Below, piece by piece: positions 1 to 5,565 of a stretch of DNA of 6,322 bases. The position numbers were made by a program, and so were the translations under genes. Under the pieces are notes generated by a model. That model was not told the origin of the DNA, searched no databases, and saw only the letters and a program-made list of their open reading frames with translations. Origin of the DNA: Treponema sp. UBA4307 (GTDB lineage: Bacteria; Spirochaetota; Spirochaetia; Treponematales; Treponemataceae); the NCBI GenBank assembly GCA_002394685.1, contig DGUP01000023.1, forward strand, positions 1 to 6,322, given 5' to 3'. Positions within the stretch are counted from its first letter, which is position 1. Every line of letters begins with the position of its first letter.

Positions 1-111
1 TTTCAAAACTCGACATTCGGGCTATATACTGCGAATGTCTGGCTGCATAAACTGAATATTTTCAGAATGGCAGGACTGTTTATAAATATTGAATTAAATG
101 AACTTAAATAG
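1..111 (+). CDS. Possible C-terminal tail of an unidentified upstream gene (partial)
   Basis: Frame 1 is open from the window edge for 36 codons and stops at TAG 109-111; the other two + frames close by about base 55. The peptide is mixed and protein-like (it contains FGLYTANVWLHKLN and ends NIELNELK), but I recognise no family. An open run of this length is not rare by chance in AT-rich DNA, so this is only a possibility. If real, the gene ends 48 bases before pgk, and both the inverted repeat at 12-39 and the -35 box of the pgk promoter lie inside it. No terminator is visible between it and pgk, so read-through into pgk would be possible. More sequence on the left would settle it. Confidence 0.3.
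   Translation, partial: FQNSTFGLYTANVWLHKLNIFRMAGLFINIELNELK
12..39. repeat. Inverted repeat, 8-bp perfect arms
   Basis: GACATTCG at 12-19 is the exact reverse complement of CGAATGTC at 32-39, with a 12-base loop. No T-run follows on the + strand and only a weak one (GAGTTTTG) on the - strand, so it does not look like a normal intrinsic terminator. It could be a transcript hairpin, a protein site, or chance within the end of the upstream reading frame. Confidence 0.35.
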
Positions 112-117
112 TATATT
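89..117 (+). promoter_or_regulatory. Candidate sigma70-type promoter for pgk
   Basis: A TTGAAT -35 box (89-94) and a TATATT -10 box (112-117) are separated by exactly 17 bases. They match the consensus at 4/6 and 5/6. The predicted start near base 124 gives a leader of about 36 bases before the pgk ATG. The -35 box would sit in the last codons of the possible upstream gene. This is consensus matching only. Confidence 0.5.
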
Positions 118-159
118 TTTACCATCGCACTTGTATAAAAATCCTTATGGAGGAATATT

Positions 160-1431
160 ATGATTAAAACTGTAAAAGACGTTGACCTTAAAGGTAAGCG
201 TATTATTATGCGCGTAGACTTCAACGTTCCAATGAAGGAAGGTGTTGTTCAGGACGACACACGTATTATGGCTGCTCTGCCAACAATCAAGTACATTCTT
301 GAACAGAACCCACGTTCTCTGGTTTTGATGAGCCACCTGGGTGATCCAAACAAAGATGTTAAGAAGGCTAAGGAAAAGGCTGAAAAGGCTGGTAAGACAT
401 GGACAGATGCTGATTCTGAAAAGTTCATTAACGGCAAGAACCGCATGGCTCCAGTTGTAAAATACTTCTCTGAAAAACTTGGTAAGGATGTAACATTCCT
501 TCCTGATGCACTTGGACAGAAGGCTGCAATCGATGCTCTTCCAGAAGGTGCAGTTGCAATGCTTGAAAATGTTCGCTTCCACAAGGAAGAAACATCTAAA
601 GATCCTGCTGAACGTGATGTTATGGCAAAGGAACTTGCAACATACGGTGATATTTTCGTAAACGATGCTTTTGGTACAGCACACCGTGACCAGGCTTCAA
701 CAGCTTCAATTGCTAAGTTTATGGGCGTTGAATCAGTTGGCGGCTTCCTTATGGAAAAAGAAGTTAAGTACATTCAGCCAATGGTTGAAAATCCTCCAAA
801 GCCACAGGTTGCAATTATTGGTGGTGCAAAGGTTTCTTCAAAGATTGCAGTTCTTGAATCACTCCTGAAGAATGCTTCTGCTCTTGTAATCGGCGGTGGT
901 ATGGCATACACATTCCTTAAGGCACAGGGCCACAAGGTTGGTATTTCTCTGGTTGAAGATGATTTTATTGATACAGCAAAGAAGCTTCTTGCAGATGCTG
1001 AAGCAAAGGGCGTAAAGATTGTTCTTCCAGTTGATCATGTTGCTGCTGATAAGTTTGATGCAAATGCAACTCCTGTTGCAGTAGACGGTGTTGATATTCC
1101 TGACGGTCTTATGGCTATGGATGTTGGTCCTAAGACAATCGAAGCATATAAGGAAGTTCTTTCTACAGCTAAGTCTGTTGTATGGAACGGACCAGTTGGT
1201 GTATTCGAATTCGATGCTTTCGCAAAGGGTACAGCTACTGTTGCTCAGCTGGTTGCTGATGCTACAGGTCGTGGTGCAATGACAGTAGTTGGCGGTGGTG
1301 ACTCAGTTGCTGCTGTTAACAAGTTCCATCTTGCAGACAAGATGAGCCACGTTTCTACTGGTGGTGGTGCTTCCCTGGAATTCCTTGAAGGAAAGACACT
1401 CCCTGGTATTGCAATTCTTGCTACAAAATAA
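160..1431 (+). CDS. pgk: Phosphoglycerate kinase
   Basis: This is the cytoplasmic glycolytic enzyme that transfers phosphate from 1,3-bisphosphoglycerate to ADP, giving 3-phosphoglycerate and ATP. The 423-residue protein carries the family motifs in order: RVDFNVP (18-24), DTR (33-35), SHLG (58-61), LENVRF (135-140), NDAFGTAHR (168-176), GGAKVSSKI (221-229), GGGMAYTF (245-252), WNGPVGVFE (342-350), GGGDSVAAV (378-386) and STGGGASLEFLEG (399-411). Both lobes look intact. It is longer than the usual 390-400 residues; the extra length is mainly a Lys/Ala/Glu-rich loop at about 63-95. The usual SHLGRP reads SHLGDP, and the usual HRAHAST reads HRDQAST. The ATG has a strong site, GGAGG at 149-153, 6 bases upstream. 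It appears to be transcribed alone, from the promoter at 89-117 to the terminator at 1466-1503. Identity is certain. Confidence 0.98.
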   Translation: MIKTVKDVDLKGKRIIMRVDFNVPMKEGVVQDDTRIMAALPTIKYILEQNPRSLVLMSHLGDPNKDVKKAKEKAEKAGKTWTDADSEKFINGKNRMAPVVKYFSEKLGKDVTFLPDALGQKAAIDALPEGAVAMLENVRFHKEETSKDPAERDVMAKELATYGDIFVNDAFGTAHRDQASTASIAKFMGVESVGGFLMEKEVKYIQPMVENPPKPQVAIIGGAKVSSKIAVLESLLKNASALVIGGGMAYTFLKAQGHKVGISLVEDDFIDTAKKLLADAEAKGVKIVLPVDHVAADKFDANATPVAVDGVDIPDGLMAMDVGPKTIEAYKEVLSTAKSVVWNGPVGVFEFDAFAKGTATVAQLVADATGRGAMTVVGGGDSVAAVNKFHLADKMSHVSTGGGASLEFLEGKTLPGIAILATK

Positions 1432-1465
1432 GCAGATAGTTTTTTAATAAACTGAAGCTTAAAAC

Positions 1466-1503
1466 AAAAAGGTCCTGCCTGAACACAAGCGGGACCTTTT
1501 TTT
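1466..1503. terminator. Bidirectional intrinsic terminator between pgk and the lipoprotein gene
   Basis: The stem is AAAAAGGTCCTGC (1466-1478) with GCGGGACCTTTTT (1489-1501), 13 pairs with one G-U wobble, a 10-base loop (1479-1488) and seven T's at 1497-1503. Read on the - strand, the A-run at 1466-1470 becomes a T-run after the same stem. The hairpin can therefore end both pgk and the convergent lipoprotein gene, whose stop codon is about 45 bases away. Confidence 0.9.
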
Positions 1504-1548
1504 ATGCAGTTATTCTTTTTTACTGATTATTTTCGGAACAGACAGAGA

Positions 1549-2049
1549 TTATTCATTGTAAGAATAAACCCATTCGTACTCCTCCACTATTCCAAGGTTA
1601 TTTACATAAATAATCAGGTCATAGCCGCCGAAAGGAATAGTAAGATAATCATTGTCTCCGAATGGGCTGCCAATGTTTTCGAGCTTGGTATATTTTTCAT
1701 CCCCGCTTAGTTTTGCCCTTACTCCGTAACATCTGTTGCTTGTAATTCCTGTTGATGGAATGTCATCACCAATGTAGCAGCTCTGTCCTGGTTTCAGGGA
1801 TTTTTTAAAGAAATCTTTTTTCCTTAATGTGTATTCTGTATCTCCGTAATTATTTGTGGAAACTGTGTACTGGTCAATGCAGATGTCGACTGTGGCATTT
1901 GAATATGAATGATCATCTGACCGGTCAATGACTATAAGATCTCCTGTTTTTCCAAGAAGCAGGTTAAGAAAATCATCACAACCTGTAAACATAGGTATAA
2001 CAGCAGCAGCCAGAATTAAGGCGGTCAAATACTTATAAATTTTTTTCAT
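1549..2049 (-). CDS. Small lipoprotein of unknown function
   Basis: I do not recognise a family. The product is 166 residues. It starts MKKIYKYLT, followed by a hydrophobic segment (about 8-21) and a lipobox FTGC with the lipidated Cys at 24, so it should be exported and lipid-anchored. The mature part is polar and looks beta-rich, without further membrane segments. It has three more Cys (57, 91, 107), a KPGQS turn (86-90), and an aromatic, acidic C-terminus (EEYEWVYSYNE). An upstream in-frame ATG at 2079 would add 10 residues. I chose the ATG at 2049 because AGGAGGG (2057-2063) lies 7 bases upstream of it and because it puts Met-Lys-Lys directly before the hydrophobic core. The gene converges on pgk and diverges from the transporter operon. 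Nothing in its neighbours reveals its job. Confidence 0.8.
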   Translation of the reverse strand: MKKIYKYLTALILAAAVIPMFTGCDDFLNLLLGKTGDLIVIDRSDDHSYSNATVDICIDQYTVSTNNYGDTEYTLRKKDFFKKSLKPGQSCYIGDDIPSTGITSNRCYGVRAKLSGDEKYTKLENIGSPFGDNDYLTIPFGGYDLIIYVNNLGIVEEYEWVYSYNE

Positions 2050-2079
2050 GGATAAACCCTCCTGCAATTGTATTTGCAT

Positions 2080-2106
2080 GGTGACAAAATTTCAAATCCT
2101 GTCACC
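2080..2106. repeat. Perfect 7-bp inverted repeat in the lipoprotein leader
   Basis: GGTGACA (2080-2086) and TGTCACC (2100-2106) are exact reverse complements around a 13-base spacer. On the - strand the repeat lies only a few bases after the predicted transcription start (about 2110) and ends about 30 bases before the lipoprotein start codon. It could be an operator overlapping the start of transcription, or a hairpin at the 5' end of the mRNA that affects stability. It has no T-run like that of a terminator. Confidence 0.5.
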
Positions 2107-2116
2107 TTCCTTTATA

Positions 2117-2144
2117 AGGATAACACAGAATGATATTTTTTCAA
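2117..2144 (-). promoter_or_regulatory. Candidate promoter for the small lipoprotein gene
   Basis: Read on the - strand, TTGAAA (2139-2144, 5/6 to the -35 consensus) is followed after 16 bases by TATCCT (2117-2122, 4/6 to the -10). A TG one base before the -10 forms an extended -10 motif. The predicted start near 2110 gives a leader of about 60 bases that contains the inverted repeat at 2080-2106. This is consensus matching only. Confidence 0.4.
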
Positions 2145-2181
2145 TAATATGGAACAAAATCAAGAATATTTATTTTGCAGC

Positions 2182-2232
2182 TTTTTTGTGCATAAATATA
2201 CTAAAAAACTAGGTTAAAAATGGTAAAAAATG
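2182..2232 (+). promoter_or_regulatory. A-tract region and tandem 10-bp repeat upstream of the transporter promoter
   Basis: Runs of six T's (2182-2187), six A's (2203-2208), five A's (2216-2220) and six A's (2225-2230) have centres about 21, 12 and 10 bases apart, roughly in helical phase. The last two form a tandem pair, GTTAAAAATG (2213-2222) and GTAAAAAATG (2223-2232), identical at 9 of 10 positions and ending 4 bases before the candidate -35 box. Such DNA may bend or act as an UP element for RNA polymerase. In an AT-rich intergenic region it may also be background. Confidence 0.3.
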
Positions 2233-2236
2233 CATA

Positions 2237-2265
2237 TTTACATAATTTAGTAAATTCGGTAATAT
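2237..2265 (+). promoter_or_regulatory. Candidate promoter for the substrate-binding protein gene
   Basis: TTTACA (2237-2242, 5/6 to the -35 consensus) and TAATAT (2260-2265, 4/6 to the -10) are separated by 17 bases. The predicted start near 2272 gives a short leader of about 25 bases containing the ribosome site GGAGG (2284-2288). A better -10 match alone, CATAAT at 2241-2246, has no suitable -35 at normal spacing. This is consensus matching only. Confidence 0.4.
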
Positions 2266-2296
2266 CCTCTTAACAAAAGAAACGGAGGTTTTTTTT

Positions 2297-3445
2297 ATGA
2301 AAAAACTTTTATCAGTAGCTCTTGCTGCAGTTACATTTGCAGCACTTAGTTTTACAAGTTGTTCTGATAAGTCAGGCAACACAATTAAGATTGGTGGAAT
2401 TGCACCTCTTTCAGGCGGCGTTGCAGTTTATGGTCTGGAATGTACAGATGGTGTAAATCTTGCAGTAGCAGAAATTAATGCTGCCGGTGGTATTCTTGGT
2501 AAACAGGTAGAATACATTGTTGAAGATGATGAAGGTGATCCAGCCAAGTCTGTTAATGCTTATACAAAGCTTACAACACAGAAGGGTGTTGGCCTTATTA
2601 TTGGTTCATTAACATCCGGATGTTCAATTGCAGTTACTTCAACTGCTCAGGCTCAGGGCGTAGTTCAGATTGCTCCAGCTGCAACAGCAGTTTCATTAAC
2701 AGATGCTGGAAATTATATTTTCCGTGCCTGCTATACAGATCCTTTCCAGGGAAAAATCGGTGGTAAGTTTGCTGCAGTAAACTTAGGTCTTAAGAAGGCT
2801 GCCATCCTTTATGATATTGGAAATGATTATTCAGTTGGCCTTATGGAAAACTTTGTAGCTGAATTTACAAGCCTGGGTGGTGAAGTTGTAGCAACAGAAT
2901 CATATATGACAAATGATGTTGACTTTAACGCTCAGCTTACAAAGATTAAGTCTGCTCAGCCAGATGTTGTATATCTTCCTGATTACTACGGAACTGTTGC
3001 TCTTATTGCAAAGCAGCTTCGTGCACAGGGAATTGAATGTCCAATCGTTGGTGCAGACGGATGGGACGGTCTTGTAGAAGATGCTGGTGATGAAGTTGCC
3101 GGTGGTTACTATTCAAACCACTATGCTGCAGATTCAACAGATCCTGCTGTAGTTAAGTTCATTGAAGGTTTCAAGGCTAAGTACAACGGCCGCATTCCAA
3201 ATGCATTTGCTGCTTTAGGTTACGATTCTATGTATATGCTCAAGAACGCAATCGAAGCTGCCGGTACAACAGATCCTGCTGCAGTTCGTGATGCTCTCGA
3301 AAACTCAGAAGGCAACTATGTAACAGGTCACATCCGCTTTGACGAAAAGCACAACCCTGTTAAGTCTGCTGTAATGGTTAAGATTGAAAAGAATGACTCT
3401 GGTGCACTCAGCGTTGCTTATGAAGCAACAGTAGATCTGGACTAA
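2297..3445 (+). CDS. livJ: Branched-chain amino acid ABC transporter substrate-binding lipoprotein (LivJ/LivK type)
   Basis: This is the ligand-capturing subunit of a HAAT-family importer, of the Peripla_BP_6 (type I, Leu/Ile/Val-binding) fold. The 382-residue product has a signal peptide (about 1-21) with lipobox FTSC and lipidated Cys at 22. It is therefore tethered to a membrane, unlike free periplasmic LivJ of E. coli. The mature domain begins IKIGGIAPLSGG (30-41). The expected two-lobe pattern follows: VNLAVAEINAAGG (53-65), the GSLTSG loop (103-108) that should help hold the ligand carboxylate and amine, IAPAATAVSLTD (125-136), VVYLPDYYG (224-232) and GADGWDG (252-258) in the second lobe. 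GGAGG (2284-2288) lies 8 bases before the ATG. The livH, livM and livG genes downstream support the role. The exact ligand cannot be read from sequence: other hydrophobic amino acids, or amides and urea in related systems, are possible. livJ and livK are near equivalent as symbols. Confidence 0.93.
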   Translation: MKKLLSVALAAVTFAALSFTSCSDKSGNTIKIGGIAPLSGGVAVYGLECTDGVNLAVAEINAAGGILGKQVEYIVEDDEGDPAKSVNAYTKLTTQKGVGLIIGSLTSGCSIAVTSTAQAQGVVQIAPAATAVSLTDAGNYIFRACYTDPFQGKIGGKFAAVNLGLKKAAILYDIGNDYSVGLMENFVAEFTSLGGEVVATESYMTNDVDFNAQLTKIKSAQPDVVYLPDYYGTVALIAKQLRAQGIECPIVGADGWDGLVEDAGDEVAGGYYSNHYAADSTDPAVVKFIEGFKAKYNGRIPNAFAALGYDSMYMLKNAIEAAGTTDPAAVRDALENSEGNYVTGHIRFDEKHNPVKSAVMVKIEKNDSGALSVAYEATVDLD

Positions 3446-3461
3446 ACTGTCCTGCATAAAA

Positions 3462-3491
3462 GCTTAAAGCGACTTATTTGAGAATTTAAGC
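3462..3491 (+). repeat. Weak hairpin just before the post-livJ terminator
   Basis: GCTTAAA (3462-3468) and TTTAAGC (3485-3491) are perfect 7-bp inverted arms around a 16-base loop, between the livJ stop and the terminator stem. The stem is AT-rich and weak. Together with the next hairpin it would make a double stem-loop at the 3' end of the livJ message, which could protect it, but chance is also possible. Confidence 0.3.
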
Positions 3492-3493
3492 AC

Positions 3494-3555
3494 AAAGAGG
3501 TGCACTTTTTCCCTGCTGATGAATGTTGTCGGGAGAGTGCACCTTTTTTCTTTTT
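3494..3555 (+). terminator. Intrinsic terminator between the binding-protein gene and the permease genes
   Basis: AGGTGCACT (3498-3506) pairs perfectly with AGTGCACCT (3536-3544). The pairing extends outward through A's 3494-3496 and the T-run, and inward partly through CCC (3511-3513) with GGG (3531-3533). Six T's (3544-3549), a C and five more T's follow. It lies about 50 bases after the livJ stop and about 90 before livH. Placed inside a transporter gene set, it probably works as a partial terminator that raises binding-protein mRNA relative to permease mRNA. Confidence 0.85.
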
Positions 3556-3588
3556 AAATATTAGTGTACAATATGTTTCTATATTTAG

Positions 3589-3618
3589 TTGCAAAAAAAT
3601 AACCTTGAATTGTATCTA
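3589..3618 (+). promoter_or_regulatory. Weak candidate promoter for livHMG
   Basis: The stretch between the terminator and livH is very AT-rich. The best pair I can find is TTGCAA (3589-3594, 4/6) with TATCTA (3613-3618, 3/6) at an 18-base spacing. TATATT at 3580-3585 matches a -10 well but lacks a -35 at proper distance. The permease genes may therefore depend on read-through from livJ, on this weak promoter, or on both. Confidence 0.2.
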
Positions 3619-3635
3619 AGTTAAAAAACTTTTTT

Positions 3636-3640
3636 GGAGG
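3636..3640 (+). promoter_or_regulatory. Ribosome binding site that decides the livH start
   Basis: GGAGG lies 5 bases before GTG 3646. It is overlapped by the in-frame TTG 3634 and directly abuts the out-of-frame ATG 3641. Only the GTG has workable spacing in the livH frame, so this site argues against the longer start. Confidence 0.75.
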
Positions 3641-3645
3641 ATGGA

Positions 3646-4542
3646 GTGGATACTTTTTCTAATCAATTAATAAACGGCCTTTCTTTAGGCAGTATCTACG
3701 CGCTTATTGCCCTGGGCTATACTATGGTTTACGGTATTGTAAAACTGATTAACTTTGCCCATGGTGATGTTATGATGATTGGGGCTTATGTAGGTTATTA
3801 TATTCTTAAATCTGTAGGTCCAAATCCTCTGGGGTTCGTACTTGCCCTGCTGGCATCAATGGTTGCCTGTGGTCTGTTAAGTCTGGTCATTGAACGTTTT
3901 GCTTACAGGCCTTTACGCAATGCACCACGCCTTAATTCCCTGATTACAGCCATTGCGGTGGAACTTATCCTTCAGAACGGCATGAGAGTTCTTCCTTTTG
4001 CAGGTCCAACACCAAGATCTTTCCCAACAATGCCTGTTAAAAAAATTCAGCTTTTCAATGGCGGGGTGGAAATTTCTTCAATTCAGATTATTGTAATTTT
4101 GCTTTCACTTCTGATGATGATTATCCTCTCTCTTATCATCAACCATACAAAAACTGGTAAAGCAATGAGGGCTGTCTCTTATGACTTAGGAGCTTCATCA
4201 CTTATGGGAGTAAATGTAAACAAGACAATTGCAATTACTTTCGTAATAGGCTCTGTGCTTGCAGGTGTCGGTGGTATTCTTTACGCAAGCTGTTATCCAA
4301 AGATTGAACCTACAATGGGTTATATACCTGGTCTTAAGGCTTTCGTTGCTGCAGTCCTTGGTGGAATTGGTTCTATTCCAGGGGCAATGGTGGGAGGTGT
4401 TCTCCTGGGTATTATTGAAACTATGACAAAAGCTTACATCTCTTCTCAGTATGCAGATGCAATTACATATTCAATACTTATTATAATTCTTCTTGTTAAG
4501 CCGGCAGGTCTGCTTGGTAAAAAACAGAGAGTAAAGGTTTAA
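3646..4542 (+). CDS. livH: Branched-chain amino acid ABC transporter permease LivH
   Basis: LivH is one of the two inner-membrane channel subunits of the importer. The 298-residue protein (counted from the GTG) is almost entirely hydrophobic helices. Family marks are NQLINGLSLGSIYALIALGY (6-25), the conserved NFAHGD (36-41), ERFAYRPLR (83-91), the cytoplasmic coupling loop with GKAMRA (171-176) and GASSLMGV (182-189), and GGIGSIPGAMVGG (239-251). The end is KPAGLLG plus a short basic tail. An in-frame TTG at 3634 would add four residues but overlaps the ribosome site GGAGG (3636-3640). GTG 3646 sits 5 bases after that site and gives the usual family N-terminus, so I chose it. An ATG at 3641 is out of frame. 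livM follows after 12 bases, so the two genes are co-transcribed. Confidence 0.93.
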   Translation: MDTFSNQLINGLSLGSIYALIALGYTMVYGIVKLINFAHGDVMMIGAYVGYYILKSVGPNPLGFVLALLASMVACGLLSLVIERFAYRPLRNAPRLNSLITAIAVELILQNGMRVLPFAGPTPRSFPTMPVKKIQLFNGGVEISSIQIIVILLSLLMMIILSLIINHTKTGKAMRAVSYDLGASSLMGVNVNKTIAITFVIGSVLAGVGGILYASCYPKIEPTMGYIPGLKAFVAAVLGGIGSIPGAMVGGVLLGIIETMTKAYISSQYADAITYSILIIILLVKPAGLLGKKQRVKV

Positions 4543-4554
4543 TGGAGGTAGAAA

Positions 4555-5565
4555 ATGTTAAATCAAAATAAAAACTTAAAATCCTTCTTTATTCCTTTTG
4601 TTGTTTCCCTGATTGTAATTTTTGTACCGTCAGTTTTAATCAAGGAGAAAATTATTGATGGATATGTGGCTCAGATTATTACTCTGGCCGGTGTAAATGC
4701 CATCATGGCAATCTCTGTAAATATGGTCTGCGGTATTACAGGTCAGCTTTCTCTTGGTCAGGCAGGATTCCAGGCTGTTGGTGCCTATGCTGTAATTCTC
4801 CTTACTCAGAATCTTCATATTCCTCTTCCTGTAAGTATTATTCTTGCCGGATTAATAGCAGCTTTTCTTGGTTTCCTTATTGGTTTTCCAACCCTTAAGC
4901 TGGAAGGTGATTATCTTGCAATTGTAACTCTTGCTTTTGGAGAAATAATCCGTATTGTCCTTACAAATCTTAAGGATATTACAGGAGGACCAAACGGTAA
5001 GCAGTTTATTACAATTATGAAGAGTCTCAAGTGGGGGCCTACCGTTTCATATTTTGTAATAACTCTTTCACTGGTATTGATTTTGACTTTGTTGAATAAT
5101 TTTATCCGCTCAACTTTTGGCCGTGCAATTCTTGCTGTACGTGAGGATGAAATTGCGGCTGAATCAAGCGGCGTAGGTGTATTCAGATACAAGATGACCG
5201 GTTTTGTTATTGCTTCATTTATTGGAGGAATCGGTGGTGCTCTCTATGCGCCTTTCATTGGCTTTATTAAACCGGAACTCGCTTCATTCAATAACTCAAT
5301 CAATCATTTGATTTATGTAGTATTCGGCGGTATGGGATCAATTTCTGGCGGTATTCTTGCAGCCTACGCTCTTACAATTCTCCAGGAATTCCTCCGCATT
5401 ATTAAGGATTACAGATTGCTTATTTATCCTGTTATCCTGATTCTTGTTATGCTTTTCAGACCACAGGGGCTTCTTGGTACAAGAGAATTAAGTCTGGTAA
5501 AATTTGCAGACTGGATAAAGTCTAAATTGAATAGAAATTCTGACTCAGAGGAGGAGGTTGAGTAA
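4555..5565 (+). CDS. livM: Branched-chain amino acid ABC transporter permease LivM
   Basis: LivM is the second channel subunit and pairs with LivH. The 336-residue protein has multiple hydrophobic helices and the LivM hallmarks: GITGQLSLGQAGFQAVGAY (60-78), DYLAIVTLAFGEIIR (119-133), TGGPNG (143-148), the cytoplasmic loop GRAILAVREDEIAAESSGV (189-207) that contacts the ATPase, a Gly-rich stretch ending in GALYAPF, and FGGMGSISGG near the end. It is shorter than E. coli LivM (about 425 residues), which has a longer N-terminal part; a length near 330 is common in other bacteria. The ATG has GGAGG (4544-4548) 6 bases upstream. The acidic C-terminus (SDSEEEVE) is partly encoded by the purine run that serves as the livG ribosome site. 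The stop overlaps the livG ATG by one base, which points to translational coupling. Confidence 0.95.
   Translation: MLNQNKNLKSFFIPFVVSLIVIFVPSVLIKEKIIDGYVAQIITLAGVNAIMAISVNMVCGITGQLSLGQAGFQAVGAYAVILLTQNLHIPLPVSIILAGLIAAFLGFLIGFPTLKLEGDYLAIVTLAFGEIIRIVLTNLKDITGGPNGKQFITIMKSLKWGPTVSYFVITLSLVLILTLLNNFIRSTFGRAILAVREDEIAAESSGVGVFRYKMTGFVIASFIGGIGGALYAPFIGFIKPELASFNNSINHLIYVVFGGMGSISGGILAAYALTILQEFLRIIKDYRLLIYPVILILVMLFRPQGLLGTRELSLVKFADWIKSKLNRNSDSEEEVE

Noticed and set aside
145..773. Long reading frames on the - strand opposite pgk (145-684 and 249-773)
   Set aside because: They lie entirely or almost entirely opposite pgk, whose motifs are beyond doubt. Their products are Ser/Cys/Phe-rich without domain character, as expected of antisense shadows.
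1504..1710. Frame on the + strand opposite the end of the lipoprotein gene
   Set aside because: It starts inside the terminator tail with no ribosome site and overlaps the antisense of a gene with a signal peptide and a good ribosome site.
2049..2079. Longer start of the small lipoprotein at ATG 2079
   Set aside because: It has no ribosome site, would place ten polar residues before the signal peptide, and would overlap the inverted repeat arm. The ATG at 2049 has AGGAGGG at ideal spacing.
2107..2296. Riboswitch or small RNA in the divergent intergenic region
   Set aside because: Only short AT-rich promoter-like elements are visible. There is no conserved structured core, and the predicted livJ leader is only about 25 bases long.
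3641..3670. Nine-codon frame starting at ATG 3641 as a leader peptide gene
   Set aside because: The ATG touches the ribosome site with no spacer, and the peptide has no run of Leu, Ile or Val codons typical of amino-acid attenuator leaders. It is kept only as a possible decoy start.
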